A stretch of 64,000 nt of DNA, from positions 7,874,001 through 7,938,000 of the forward strand of contig NC_057924.1 of NCBI RefSeq assembly GCF_018873765.1, written 5' to 3'. The translations under genes were made by a program, and so were the position numbers. Shown here piece after piece: positions 10,507 through 22,130 of the stretch. Origin of the DNA: Telopea speciosissima. Taxonomy: Eukaryota; Streptophyta; Magnoliopsida; Proteales; Proteaceae. Every line of letters begins with the position of its first letter. Position 1 is the stretch's first letter. A model generated the notes under the pieces. It was not told where the DNA came from. It searched no databases and saw only the letters and a list, made by a program, of their open reading frames with translations.

Positions 10507-12118
10507 TAGGGGTGTCAATGGGTCGGGTTGGGCCGGGCTTGCCTAAACCCTGACCCTGACCCTAGAGATCTTAACCTAAACCCTGACCCTGACCCGACCC
10601 TGCCAGGGTTTTCCCTGACCCGGCCCGACCCCGCAGGGTCGGGTTGGCCCTGATTGACCTTGTTTTGACCCTGTCTTGACCCTGATTGATATATATCAAA
10701 GAATATATCTAAAAAAAACTTACAAAGGAAGAGAAAGACAAAACTTACAAAGGTAATTTATTAACTACTCATATACACTACCAGTACCATGATTTGGTAC
10801 TCAAAACTGTAGTTGCAGATCCTTAAATTTTGCAAATGGTTTTGAATTTTGTGAATCCTTCCTTGGCCGTGGGGCCTTCTGAAAAAAAAGATAGGATATT
10901 TCATACAAAACTCATTACAACTGCTTCCTTGGAAAGGTCATTGGAAGGTGAGTAAATATGTATGGCTGCCAGAAATCATCTCCGCTGCTAAGTTTAGATA
11001 TACAGAAAAATTCCAAGCCTAGCTTACTATCTTCTTTCACTAGAGGATTTCAGTTTCTCAAGTTCTGGTTAAAACAGAAGAATTTCCTTCAAAAGCTTCA
11101 GTCAACAACTTCAACCTTCTTTCTTGAAGGGATGGATTTGCAGATTAATTTTGAGAAATTGTAGTGTCGTGGGGGTTAGACCTTTGCACTGTCAGTTATC
11201 CTTTATGAAACCTGTTGTTTGATGTTTCTGCAGGTTAATGGTCAGATATTGATGATGTTTTTCAATTGCAGATTGGGCTATTATCCAGGATTTCTCGTAT
11301 TAATTAAGTTTTCTGCACAAGGGCATTGTTCAAATTCGATGGATCTTTTAGATATAAACTCTTCAAATAGTGCAAATGAAGTCAGTATTGAAAAGGAAAC
11401 CTCACTTGCTGCGGATCAATAGAGGAGGAACTAAAGCATAATATTCTCTCTCCTTTGACGAATGGAAGAATCTTTGAGAGAACAGAATTTCTATAGTAAA
11501 GAACAACCCAAAAGAAACTGATCGAATAGAAGGATGAACTGAGATAGAGAAGGGGAGGGAACGAACGTACCTATGTGAGTGAAGAAGAAGGCTATTCGAG
11601 GTTCGGAGCTTGAAGAAGTATTAGTTTCGGATTAGGCGATTCAGTTTCTACAAGTTTTATGATTTTCTCAGCCTACACAAAATAAAACAAAATAAAGACG
11701 CTTGTGAGAATCGAAAATTTTTTGAGTGATGCAAAGTCCAACTATTGAGTGAGTACTGGCTGTACTACCTTGATGCGAATCTGGGAAGGAGGAACCGAGG
11801 AAGAAGAAGGCTAGTCGAGCGGTGGCTTTCTCAGTTTCTCGTGGATGAAGAATGAAGGGTGAAAACGAAAAGGGAAATAGGGAATATGGGATTAGGGTAT
11901 TTTATGGGCATTTTGGTATTTTCAGATATATCAATGTTTATAATTAATTCAGGGTCGGGTCCGGGCCTGGCCGGGCTACTCCCGGGGTCTTAACCCAGAC
12001 CCGACCCGACCTTGCCAGGGTCAGCCAAAAACTCAACCCTAACCCGCCCTTCGGGTTGGGAAATCAGGGTCGGGTCCGGGCCAGGCTCAGGGCCAGCCGG
12101 GCATTATTGACACCCTTA
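10507..12118. mobile_element. hAT-like non-autonomous element with 8-bp TSD
   Basis: The left terminus is taggggtgtcaatgg; the right terminus reads gacaccctta, giving inverted ends TA(G/A)GGGTGTCAAT. The flanking octamers gagtcgga (10499-10506) and gagtcgaa (12119-12126) differ by one base, an 8-bp TSD as expected for hAT transposons. Subterminal DNA is rich in 'gaccctgaccc' / 'gggtcgggt' repeats. The 1612-bp body holds no intact transposase. It contains A/T-rich sequence and splice-like 'tttctgcag' segments (near 11225) that could be relic or captured DNA. It splits copia 2 pol. Confidence 0.85.
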
Positions 12119-12126
12119 GAGTCGAA

Positions 12127-13120
12127 CAGTAGGGTCCATAGGAGTATCTGAAGGACGACAGCCTAGCAACCCGGTCTCAGCCAATAAGTCTAGGACATAC
12201 TTCCTCTGGGAGAGAAAAATACCTTTAGAAGATCTGGCTACTTCAATCCCAAGAAAGTATCGTAGTTTCCCTAGATCTTTAATCTCAAATTCTTGTCTAA
12301 GGAAGGTCTTCAGCCTTGTGATCTCATCACCATCATTGCCAGTAACCACTATATCATCAACGTAGACTATAAGAACAGTGAGTTTTTCACCAGCCCTCTT
12401 TATAAAGAGTGCGTGATCAGCATTACTCTGCTTATAGCCCACAGAAATCACGGCCTTGTGGAACCGGCCAAACCATGCTCGAGGTGACTGCTTCAGCCCG
12501 TAAAGTGCATGCTTCAGTCTACACACTTTTCCTTGGTTTCTGTCATAAGAGAATCCTGGTAAAATGTCCATATACACCTCCTCATCCAGTGTTCCATTTA
12601 GGAATGCATTTTTTACATCTAGCTACTGCAAATCCCATCCAAGGTTAACTGCACAAGATAATAACACACAAACAGTATTTAACTTTGCAACAGGTGCAAA
12701 AGTTTCTTGGTAATCAATGCCGTATGTCTGAGTGAACCCCTTGGCCACGAGTCATGCCTTATATCTATCCACAGTACCATCCACCTTCTGTTTCACCACA
12801 AACACCCATTTACATCCAACGGTTTTCTTCCCAGGTGGAAGAACCATAAGCTCCCATGTGTTATTTTTCTTCAAAGCTTCCATTCCTTCCATCATAGCTG
12901 CCTTCCACTTTCCGTCTGATAAAGCTTCCTGCCAATTGTTAGGAATACGAACAGAAGAACGAGAGGAAACGAAGGAACCAAAGGATGGGGAAAGGGAATC
13001 ATAAGAAACAACATGAGATATGGGATGTTCAGTGCAAGTTCTGACACCTTTGCGAAGAGCAATAGGTAAGTTAGGAATATTACCAGGTGGAGAGACAGGT
13101 TCTAGATCCGGGTTCGGCAA
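12127..13120 (-). pseudogene. Copia 2 reverse transcriptase
   Basis: The minus strand encodes the full copia RT in two frames. 13120-12752 gives the linker and N-terminus (WKAAMMEGMEALKKNNTWEL, GCKWVFVVKQKVDGTVDRYKA) and then a stop. The reading continues with [20 protein letters not shown]. 12577-12116 carries LKHALYGLKQSPRAWFGRFH and the catalytic VLIVYVDDIVVTGND box. At least two in-frame stops are present (after DRYKA and in the LQLDVKNAF region). The C-terminus TPMDPTVRL runs into the hAT insertion TSD. Confidence 0.85.
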
Positions 13121-13365
13121 TTGGACGGGTACTGGAGCAACTGTTGATTGAACCTACTTATGTTTCCTTGCATAGGTCTTTACATTACTGTCATCAATCC
13201 TCCTCTGAAATTCACTAATAGTCCTCTGGATAGGAGTCTGGACCAGGGTAGATTGCTTCGCCTGAATAGAAATGGTCTCCCCTTGTATAGGAACCTCTCC
13301 CCTGACTCAGGGGGAGTACTAGGGGCAGGCCGAACTAGTACTGGTTCAGACTCGTGGTAAACAGA

Positions 13366-14095
13366 CTAAAGTGGAGGTGAAGAGTCACTGGTCAGCACAT
13401 CTTCATTAACACTCTCCCCCTGAAGAGGTGGGGACATATAATAGGGAACACTTTCATGAAAGACAACATCCATGCTGACAAAAGTCCTATGGGAAGGGGG
13501 GTAATAACATTTGTACCCCTTCTGCGTAGCAGAGTAACCTAAGAAAATGCAACGGAGACTACGTGGGTTAAGTTTACCAGGGGACCTTGTATCCGTGGCA
13601 TAAAAAACGCAACCAAACACTTTAGGTGGGACGAGAAAGGAAGAAGAGCAAAGTAATAACTCAATAGGGGCTTTAGAAAGAAGAACCCGACTGGGCAGCC
13701 TATTAATTAAATAGGTTGCAGTAAGGACAACATCCCCCCAATAAAGGGAAGGGACATTGCGAGCAAACATAAGAGCCCTAGAGGTGGCGGTTTTTTCACT
13801 CAGCCACACCATTTTAGGTTGGAGTATCGACACAGCTGGTCTGACGGAGGATTCCATGGGCAGCAAGGTACTGTTGGAACTGACCTTCCATATACTCTTT
13901 CCCATTGTCACTCGTCAAAATTTTAAGAGTGGCAGTAAATTGGGTCTTAATCAATTGATGAAAGTGCTGAAAACTTGAAAAAACTTCATTTTTTGTGTGC
14001 ATAAGGTATACCCAAGTGAACCTAGAATAGCAGTCAATGAAAGTGACATACCACCGATGGCCAGTCAGGGAAGCTTTCCTAGTAGGCCCCCACAC
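13366..14095 (-). pseudogene. Copia 2 integrase
   Basis: The minus-strand integrase core reads YVTFIDCYSRFTWVYLMHTK (first catalytic Asp in FIDCYSR) and LTSDNGKEY (second Asp). QTSCVDTPT follows. A frameshift near 13810-13830 precedes SRALMFARNVPSLYWGDVV and the C-terminal FLGYSATQKGYKCYYP segment. The ORF ends at 13366. A stop near 14160 separates it from the pre-integrase region. Confidence 0.85.
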
Positions 14096-14161
14096 ATCAG
14101 TATGAACAGTATGAAATAAGGAAGAGGATCTTTTATTAGAAATAGGATAAGTTGAGCATGT

Positions 14162-15223
14162 CTATTTAGCCAAGACACAAGGCTCACAAAAAAAGTCTTC
14201 CTTATTACAATCTTTAACTAATGTGGGAAATAAATTTGATAAAGTACCTAAGGGGGGATGGCCTAGTCTAGAGTGCCATTTATGTATTTCAGAAGAGAAA
14301 GATGCCGAAGGTAAAGCCTGAGTAGGTGTAGGATCGCCATCAAGCAGGTACAATCCGCCGTGCACCTTACCCGATCCAATTGTCTTCCCCGAGTCCAGTT
14401 CCTGAAAAACACAGTGAGTGGGAAAAAAAGTTACTTTACAATTCAGGGATTTAGTGATACTGCTAATGGAAAGAAGGTTAGTTGTAAATTTGGGAATATG
14501 TAACACAAATGACAGTGTAAGGGAAGGAGAACAACCAGTGGATCCTTTTCCTGAGATGGAAGAGAGGGACCCATCAGCAATTTTAACTTTATCCTTACCA
14601 GAAGCAGGAGAATATGTATTAAAAAGACTAGAAGAACCTATCATATGATCAGTAGCACCGGAGTCTATGATCCATGGAGTGGATACTACTGATGCACAAT
14701 GACCAGTAAAAGAAATACCTGTACGGGCAAAGAAGGAACCTGAATTGGCAGCAGACGTAGTAGAGGCAGCAGATGTGTTCAACATACGACGCAAAGCCAG
14801 GAGTTCTTCCTGGGAGAAACCAATGTCAGTAGTGAGAGTTGGAGCTACACTTTCAGTATGATTGGCTTTGTTTTTAGTCTTAGCACAACCACGTTTGGCC
14901 TCAAAATCAGCTGGTCTCCCATGTAATTTCCAACACTGAGCCTTAGTGTGATATGGTTTGTGACAATGCTCACACTTAACAGGCTCTCTAGTAGTAGTAG
15001 TAGAAGCAGCAATACTGTCAGAAGAAGCAACATGAGTGGGGCCAGCAGTCTGTAAGGCTGATCTCTCAACTTTAGGAGTAATCATCATGGCAGCCCTTTG
15101 TGTCTCTTCACTGTGAACATAAGAAAAAGTCTCCTCTAGAGTGGGGAAAGGAACCCGTCCAAGGACTTGCACCCGAATAGGGTCATAGTCATCATTGAGG
15201 CCTTGCCAGGAAATCATAGACAA
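14162..15223 (-). pseudogene. Copia 2 gag C-terminus, protease and GAG-pre-integrase
   Basis: This 353-codon minus-strand ORF carries three domains in order. First is a CCHC zinc knuckle CEHCHKPYHTKAQC (C-x2-C-x4-H-x4-C). Next is the aspartic protease site WIIDSGATDHMIGS. Last is a GAG-pre-integrase module WHSRLGHPPLG ending FFCEPCVLAK and a stop. It continues the gag of 15233-15760 after a short frame break. These are standard copia polyprotein segments for packaging, processing and integration. Confidence 0.9.
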
Positions 15224-15232
15224 GGAATTGGT

Positions 15233-15760
15233 CTACATAGGTGTGGTAGGCAGTAATATCAGCAGTAGTAGTAGGCTGAAACCGAGCATAGTGATCCAAT
15301 TGCTGCCATAAACACTTGAGGGCAGCATAGTATTTGGTGACAGGTTGGTGACAGACATCTCCTTCTGAGTCGTGGTTTGGAGTGTCTTCTTGATTTCATA
15401 AACCTGAGCACCACTACCTGAACGACCATTAGTGCCTTTGACAGCTGTCCATATTTGTGTAGCAGTGTCAAGGAGAAGATACTGACTAGAGAGGTCAGTG
15501 GTCATAGAGTTCAGAACAAAGGACATTACCATTGCATCATTGGCAGCCCATTTAGTACGAGCAGCACCTTCTTCAGTAGGCTGTTTGGTGGTGCCAGTAA
15601 GATGGCCAGTGAGTCCCCTACCAGCCACTGTTAGGGATAATGATCTGACCCAAATTAAGTAGATGGTACCATCAAGCTTAATGACAGCAGCATAGGGAAG
15701 AAAATCAGACCTTGTTTGATCTCCTCCAGAAGTAGCAGTAGTCATCTCTGAGTCACCCAT
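15233..15760 (-). pseudogene. Copia 2 gag N-terminus
   Basis: The ORF starts MGDSEMTTATSGGDQ at 15760 and matches plant copia gag (AVIKLDGTIYLIW, VMSFVLNSMTTDLSSQYLLL, AQVYEIKKTLQ). A frameshift near 15330 makes the last part nonsense; the true gag frame resumes in the ORF at 15223-14162. The region 15761-16496 to its right is the untranslated leader. Confidence 0.8.
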
Positions 15761-16496
15761 GATTCAGCCAGGCAGAAAAAATCAGATCTGCAAAGAGAAC
15801 CTGATCTCAGACTGCCCTGTGGTAACAAAAAAGGAAGCTGGAAGACAGCAACAAACTGCCCTTAAACCAAAACCGAGAAGTAGGGTTTAAGAAAAAAAAC
15901 CCTAAGAAATATAATCGATCTGGTTTTAGGGGTCTTCAAATGCTGAGAAAAAAAGGCTGCAGATATAAGGTCTTCAAAGGCTGAGAAAAATCTGCATCGA
16001 TGGTACTGATTGTTGATGAAGTAGCTTCTCCAAAATATCCACAGAGAACCAGCAAAAAAAAACCAAAAATCGACAACCTGAAGGTATATCGATTGAGGAG
16101 GTGCTTCAATCTGGAGAAGAGAACCTGTGATAGCAGCTGTCCAATATAAACTGCAGGAATGGATCCCAATAATCAAACCAGTGTCAAGTTGATAGAGGAG
16201 ACTGATCTGCAGGTGGGGAGAACTCCAAACAAAATTGCAGAGGAATGTGCAGCAGCTATTGATCCAAAAATCTTCTTAAAGCATTAAGGGATGAGGTGAT
16301 TAATTAGGGCAGCAACTAAACAACAGATCACCTCATTAGATCTGCCCTAATTCAGAAGAAGAAACCAAAAAAAATGAAGAAGGTCGAGTGGAAGAAGGGG
16401 GGGGGGGGAGGAAATGAAAGAAAAAACAGAGAAAACTGAGAAAGGAGAGAAGGGAGAGAACCAGAAATCGAGAAAGCTGTTCTTAGATCAGATTCT

Positions 16497-16508
16497 GCTC
16501 TGATACCA
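16497..16508 (-). other. Copia 2 primer-binding site
   Basis: The minus strand TGGTATCAGAGC, complementary to initiator-Met tRNA, abuts the LTR at 16509. Confidence 0.9.
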
Positions 16509-16830
16509 TGTTAACAGCCTTGAGAATGAATGCTTGGATGTCATAATCGACCACCCGCAGCCTTTATTTATAGTAAACAGAATTACACCTTATTCCTAGT
16601 CTAATTAGGAATGAAACTTACTCCTAATCAATGTAGGAATGACTCCTAATCAAAATAGGACTAAACCCCCTTCCCTATTCCTCTTAGGAATTCCCATTAT
16701 AATTAGGAATCCCAAATAGAGATCGGTTAGGGGGAAACAATACAGAAAAAAAGAAATAAAATAAAGGACAAAAACTAATAGAACTAAAGGACTAAATTAC
16801 CCCTATTGGGTAATTTAGCCTATCTCAACA
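16509..16830 (-). repeat. Copia 2 5' LTR
   Basis: This 322-bp LTR runs from tgttaacagcc to cctatctcaaca and has TG...CA ends. From 16557 on it matches the left LTR with only scattered differences, implying a fairly recent insertion. Confidence 0.9.
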
Positions 16831-17559
16831 AGAATAAAGGAAACTCATTAAGTTTCAGGTTTTGAACATAGTAGGAAAATCTATGAAGAGAAAAATGAAC
16901 AGAAGGGGGAAAAGCTTCTTTCTTCTCAAACCTGAATGTCAAATAGAAAGAAGACCTTGTAGCATAGGCTTCCAGATTTGGTACCTTTGACAAAGGGCCA
17001 TAAACTGTAGGTATCAAGAAAGCTTTCAAAGAACACCGGGATAGAAAGATAAAGTGCTCTGGAATGGAAATGAGGTGAGAGGCAGAAACAGCACATAATT
17101 TCCATTATATTTTGTGGGTGGATGGATGGATGCAATTCAATTAAGAATCAGGAAAAAAAAAAAGCAGGAAATTATTAAGAGGCAAATGGAATGAATAGAT
17201 CATGGTGACACAAATAAAGGGCGCAGACTAAAAGAAAATTGAAGCAAGAAAAGCCACTTGTGCACTCCCCTCAAAAAAAAAAAGAGAGTAAAACCTCTGC
17301 CTAGCACAGCAGATCAAGAAAAAAAAAGATCACTGCTTGCAGTTTTATTTTACATATCAAGCAGTTATCTTATGATAGTATGCTCTAAATCTAATAAACA
17401 GTCTTGAGGTGGTTTAATTATGCCATGCTCTCACAATACATTTGCGCATGTCCAGGTGGCATAACGTGAAGCTATCTTGCACCTTACCTTACGTATAATG
17501 TCTTGTATGAATAGACTGTAGTAAAGTAACAACACAGGCTACAAGATTTGGCTGTGGAA
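16831..17559. other. Intergenic, no gene seen
   Basis: AT-rich sequence with poly-A tracts (17152-17163, 17273-17284). No domain-bearing ORF or repeat boundary is recognisable. Confidence 0.5.
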
Positions 17560-17870
17560 AAATTTTTCCAACACTAGAGGTGATTTAGGAGTGTCCCCCA
17601 GAGAATAGAAAATGAAGGAGAGTTGTTTGAGGTGGTTTGGGCTTGTACAATGGAGGTCATTGAATGCACTGGCAAGTAGGAGCTATAGTTTGCAGATTGG
17701 AGGAGCCAAAAGAACAAGGGGTATGCCAAAGATTACCTAGGAAGAAGTAGTGGAGAAGATATGGAAGCCTTGGGTTCAAATATGGTTTTAATGGTGAAGC
17801 AGGATTCATGTAACCGACTCCATTTTGTTGGGGGAAGGCTTAGTATGTAGTTGCACCAAATAAAGATGGA
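17560..17870 (+). mobile_element. RTE-type LINE 3' fragment
   Basis: The plus strand encodes the tail of plant RTE-like polymerases in decayed form: MKESCLRWFGLVQWRSLNAL, then GGAKRTRGMPKIT and EEVVEKIWKP. After the ORF come the typical 3' segment 'gcaggattcatgtaaccgac' and 'ccattttgttggggg', as in RTE LINE 3' ends. An internal stop (PKIT-stop) and loss of the 5' part show it is dead. Confidence 0.7.
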
Positions 17871-19596
17871 GTAAATAAACTGAGATCACTGGTGGATGGT
17901 TGAACCGCTAGTACATCAAAGATGAGTTCCCAATTGTGATGTAATGCACTAGAAGAATGAATTCCAGGAGATTGGTTGAAAGAGGCAAAGAAAAATGGTT
18001 AACAAAATTTTCTCTAGTACATAGCCAACTGAAGTTGGTGTTGTAGAATTGAAACGCTGGTAAAGATCTGTTTGCTGATAGGAACATATCTGCTGTCAGG
18101 GTATTCTACAGACCCTGTTTTATTGTTGCAGAAATTTTTTTTTCTCATGTGAATTGACAACCTGATCATCAGGGATAACAGCAGGCGATCTTGGTTTTCA
18201 GCAGCAATGAAGGAATACCTAAGATGGTTATATTGTCACATCTCTGCAGAACCTTACAGAGATTATTACCATTGCAAACTTGGATTGAAACAAAGCTAAT
18301 GGAACAAAAATGCCTCTGAATAAAGCATGGGAAACATTATTTGTTATGCTATTGTGCTAGTGAGATTCACCCTCTTATTCATACTTCTTGCACTTCACAT
18401 ATTTTTATCCTTCTTGACATGATGTTATTGCTCAGAATAAACCCTGAATCTCTTGAACCCTCCACACTATTCTTTTGTAGAATGACACTGTTCTTTTTAA
18501 CTCCCTTGATTCCAGTTTGTCATCTTGAGCAGTTGCTTCCTCCAAAGACAAAGCTCTTAATTTAACATTGAAGGGGACAAATTCACATATGAAGTTTCAA
18601 GCTTCCTTTGTAACCAGATCGAGTTCAGGAGCTTGTGTAGGAAGGAAGGTTACCAATGCTACTGCTGGAATGATGTCAGTTGGCTTGCTTCACTGATGTT
18701 TGAGGTAATGCATGTACTTCCATTGAATAGTTCAGATTCTAAAGTGCTCTACTATCGTAGGTATCTGTTTCCTGGTGAGGTGGTGAAAGATAATAGTTTT
18801 TCGTGCAGTCTCCATATTGGGAAATGGTTATTTCGGAGAAGGTAATATCTGGTGATAACCGTCTTGTTTATATTGTAATTTTAGATTGCTTTCTCAGTGG
18901 GATTATTATTGTCATCAGAACTCTGATATTCATACAACTGTCATGACAGCTCCAGGCTGTTTTAGAATCAGATGAACAATTCAAATGTCTAAGCAACTAT
19001 GCTCTATGGATGAAGGACCAGATATTATGACACATGATGAAAAGGTCTACCAGAGTGTCCTGAAGGCTAGTAGTTCAGGTTTCCATCTCACAACTCAGAT
19101 TGCTGTGCCCCTTGCATTTTATTTTGGTATGGGAACCACACAATATCTCGGACTTCATATTACCAATTTAAATTGTTTTGCATTCTCTGTTTTGTATTTT
19201 CTTTCCTTTCTTCTGCACCTTTTGGGTATGTGGTGATTTCCTGTTGTGTATTTTCTTTCCTTTCTTTACTCCTCTCCACTTCCTATTAATTTTCAAGTTT
19301 TTTTTTTTTTAACTTCTTCCTTATTCATTTCCCCTTTCTGAATCAAAACACTTCTGTAATTGGAATACTACAAAGATGCTGAAAACTTTCTATGACAAGA
19401 AGAAATGGCTAGAAACCTTGAAATGTTAGTTTTAGTTATTTTTTTCCCTCTAACTTTGATCTAACCACAAAAACTAATACTTATGTTATGCATTTAATAG
19501 TAACCATCACAAGATTCTGAAAAAAAAAAAACAATTAGAAGATTAAAATTAAGAAACAAAAATGAAAGAACACTACTACTGAAGAAACAGTAAAGT
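17871..19596. other. Intergenic, possible decayed coding sequence
   Basis: AT-rich. Short open stretches near 18633-18845 and 18955-19110 (MSKQLCSMDEGPD, KVYQSVLKASSSGFHLTTQI) look mildly protein-like but match no family I know and lack a consistent frame. Long T/A runs lie at 19301-19312 and 19519-19530. The region is treated as non-genic. Confidence 0.35.
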
Positions 19597-19968
19597 CTAC
19601 TTCTTTAGCATCCTTGGGCAATTCATGGTAAGCTTTGTATCATACTGCTGCCTTCTCTCCATCCAACTAATGGTTGGAAGCATTAACTGAAGTGAATTTC
19701 CAATCAGACAGTGTTCCGTGAGGCTTTGGCATGAATGACATAACAAGCATCTAATATGCCTGAATGCCAAGAAATTAGCTCCATGGACCTGTTTGTCACA
19801 TTTCCGGCATAGAAAGGCGTCGTCAGCTTGACAGTACAATGAAGCTTGTGAGCTGCAGAGTTCACAGAACACCAAGCCTATGGTTGCATGGCTCAACACC
19901 ACTTTGGGGATCTCAACCATACGAACGCTTTTTGGCGTTCTCTCTTCATTCCTACTACCTCTGCACAT
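19597..19968 (-). CDS. Single B-box zinc-finger microprotein, BBX30/31-like
   Basis: The 123-residue product begins MCRG...EE, as do Arabidopsis BBX30/BBX31. One B-box follows: C35-x2-C38, C46, D49, C54-x2-C57, H62 and H71, in the sequence CELCSSQASLYCQADDAFLC. Downstream RHIRCLLCHSC...LTEHCLIG is the family's conserved extension. BBX30/31 microproteins bind B-box transcription factors such as CONSTANS and act in light and flowering control (family knowledge). The ORF is intronless, as expected. The C-terminus MNCPRMLKK lacks the PF(V/L)FL tail of BBX30/31. Another minus-strand frame overlapping the last codons stays open (HELPKDAKEVDFTVSS), so a frameshift near the 3' end is possible. The start is the first Met, and MCRG conservation supports it. 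Confidence 0.8.
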   Translation of the reverse strand: MCRGSRNEERTPKSVRMVEIPKVVLSHATIGLVFCELCSSQASLYCQADDAFLCRKCDKQVHGANFLAFRHIRCLLCHSCQSLTEHCLIGNSLQLMLPTISWMERRQQYDTKLTMNCPRMLKK

Positions 19969-20153
19969 TTTCTGGGAGCTGAAGATGGTTAGGCTGGAAA
20001 CTGGGGTTGAAGTTTATTGAAAGAAGATGGCCTCTTATAAGGCTGGTGGTTCAACTGTTCAGAGTAGATTGTGGATGCAATTTTCTCATGCAAATCATCA
20101 TGAAATGACCACCCCTCAATTTTGATATAATTACAGGAATGCCACCACATTAG

Positions 20154-20154
<1 letters not shown>

Positions 20155-20187
<33 letters not shown>
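20155..20187. repeat. (CT)n microsatellite upstream of the BBX gene
   Basis: About 15 CT units lie 190 bp upstream of the minus-strand BBX start codon, reading as (GA)n in gene orientation. This may be 5' UTR or promoter GA-rich DNA. Confidence 0.9.
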
Positions 20188-20190
<3 letters not shown>

Positions 20191-22004
20191 AGATTAGTCC
20201 TTAGACAGATAAGAAAAGTCATTAAAATAGTACTAAAATGCACTATTGTGGGTCCATCTTCCTGAAATAATTGAAAACAAACATTAGTACCAAAAAAACA
20301 CAAGCATCACCTTCATGGGAGAAGTGTCCAGAAGTTCCACCTTCTGTAGTGAAGAACTGAAGTCCCCCTTTTTACTTTTTACACCAAAAAAAGGAAAGAA
20401 AGATTAGTACGCTGCTGATAGAACATATATTATTTTATGGTTAGGACCAACAACTGAATGCTAATTATAATTAAGAGACTTTAAACCCCAAGCTCAACAA
20501 TTAGGGTCACCCATCTTTTGTTTTTTTTGGTCATGAGAGAGTGGTAATTATAATTAAGAGACTTTAAATCCCAAGCTCAATAATAATTAAGCCTAGGCAT
20601 TGGATTGGGGAGTGATTTAAACTATGGTTGGAGGCCAAAAAAATAAATTAAATTTAAGGAGAGAGATAGATACATAAATCAATCATTGTATCATTATTAT
20701 GTATTTTTTTCCCTCTTCTTTTCTTGGCATCCAAACATAGCTAGAGTTTGGTTTATCCATTCATCGCGATTATTCAAGCCGTTCTTCCAATAATTTGTCG
20801 ACAATCTAAAAGACCTGAAAAATATTTAAACATATTAAATGAATGACAAAGTTTTCCCATCCCACCAGTGTACTATCACAGTTAAACATGTCGATCATGG
20901 TATTAGACCTTATCAACCATTCCGACCAATACAGGTAAAAACCTACAACTTGTCTTATAACTTCATGGCCAAACTTATAATAGCTCCATCTCTTCATTTT
21001 AATTCTGATCAACTTGATATTTGGTAAACCTCACTGTTTTTTAATAGTTCTACACATTCAACAAAGAAAATTTACATTTCAATGGCTGAAAATCTGTTAC
21101 TACATTGTGCACTCATATTATAAAATTTAGTAGAATTTTGTGTATTATTTCACAAAAACAAAAAAAAAAATTTATATTTTATTTTTTTATTTTTTCAGAT
21201 TGATACGTACCAAATTTTGTTGATGCTCGAGGAACAAAGGGTGAAGAGAATACCAATTTTTTTTTTTTTTTAAAAAAAAAAAAGTGAAAGGAATGAATAT
21301 AGATATCATGAAATTATTGTTGTTTCTACCCCCAAAAAAAATATTTATTGTGGTCGATTCTCTAATTTGGGTTGTTACCAAGTCAAGTCAATTAGGGTCC
21401 TACAGTACAAGTTTCATTTTGTGGTCAAGAATTGAAGTATTAAAAGAAAGGGACCCACAGAGTTCCACAGACTTCTAACCATTTATGGACAAGTCGATTT
21501 TGACCTTCTTTTGTTGACGCCAGGGAGGGCCCACCCCTTAGTTTTCCTTAAAGTTTACGTGCAAAACAAGGACTGGAAAATGGAAAATGGAAAATGGAAA
21601 TCTCCAATGGGTGTCTCTGTCCACGTGTCTGTTCCAGGGTGGTTTTATCTATCATCACTATAATAAAAGATCTCAATCCAACGGTTTGCAGATGAGGTAC
21701 ACACATCTTATTAGTCTATCCCACTATATTCCTCAGTTATGTTCCTTTAGAGAATGGTAGATGGGCATTATAATTAAAGTCTCAAAAAAGAGGGGTTTTA
21801 GGCTTTAATACCAAACCTGATAAGCAAGTCTTCATCATAGGTTTTGGAGCACTCCATGTTGAGTGTTGGCAGCATATCTCATTAGTCTTTGATATCTGAT
21901 GAGCACAAGAGCAAAGGATGACGTCCCCCACTTTTTTTTTTTTTTTTTTAATGAACCTATGTGAGTTGTATTTAGTGGATAAACTCATACCCAAGTGAAC
22001 AAGT
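20188..22004. other. Intergenic, no gene seen
   Basis: Very AT-rich with homopolymer runs (21257-21284, 21932-21949). A duplicated ~45-bp phrase 'attataattaagagacttta' occurs at about 20465 and 20548. No coding potential recognised. Confidence 0.5.
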
Positions 22005-22130
22005 GTCTAGTGCAGTTGGTAGAGTGTGAAGCGTTAAAATCTATCCTATCAGGAGGTCTTGGATTCATGTCTTCTAGTTCATACCTTCCCTCCTCTTCTA
22101 GAATAAGATTGAGTAAGATCTATCAATAAA
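22005..22130 (+). repeat. Possible tRNA-derived SINE
   Basis: A box-A-like tagtgcagttgg (about 22011-22022) is followed some 40 bp later by a degenerate box B (ggtcttggattc). This spacing suits a pol III promoter. No TSD could be fixed and the match to box B is weak. Confidence 0.25.

Larger units (their letters stand above)
9495..16830 (-). mobile_element. Nearly complete Ty1/copia retrotransposon 2
   Basis: This element has two LTRs (about 9495-9786 and 16509-16830), a primer-binding site at 16497-16508, a purine-rich tract complement at 9787-9794 (ctccccct), and gag, protease, integrase, RT and RNase H in copia order on the minus strand. Frameshifts and a few stops make it non-autonomous, but the domains are far better kept than in copia 1. 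A hAT-like element (10507-12118) sits between RT and RNase H. The element spans about 7.3 kb, or about 5.7 kb without that insertion. Confidence 0.9.

Noticed and set aside
18341-18845. Two adjacent plus-strand ORFs as a small gene
   Set aside because: There is no start context, splice logic or family match, and composition equals the surrounding AT-rich DNA.
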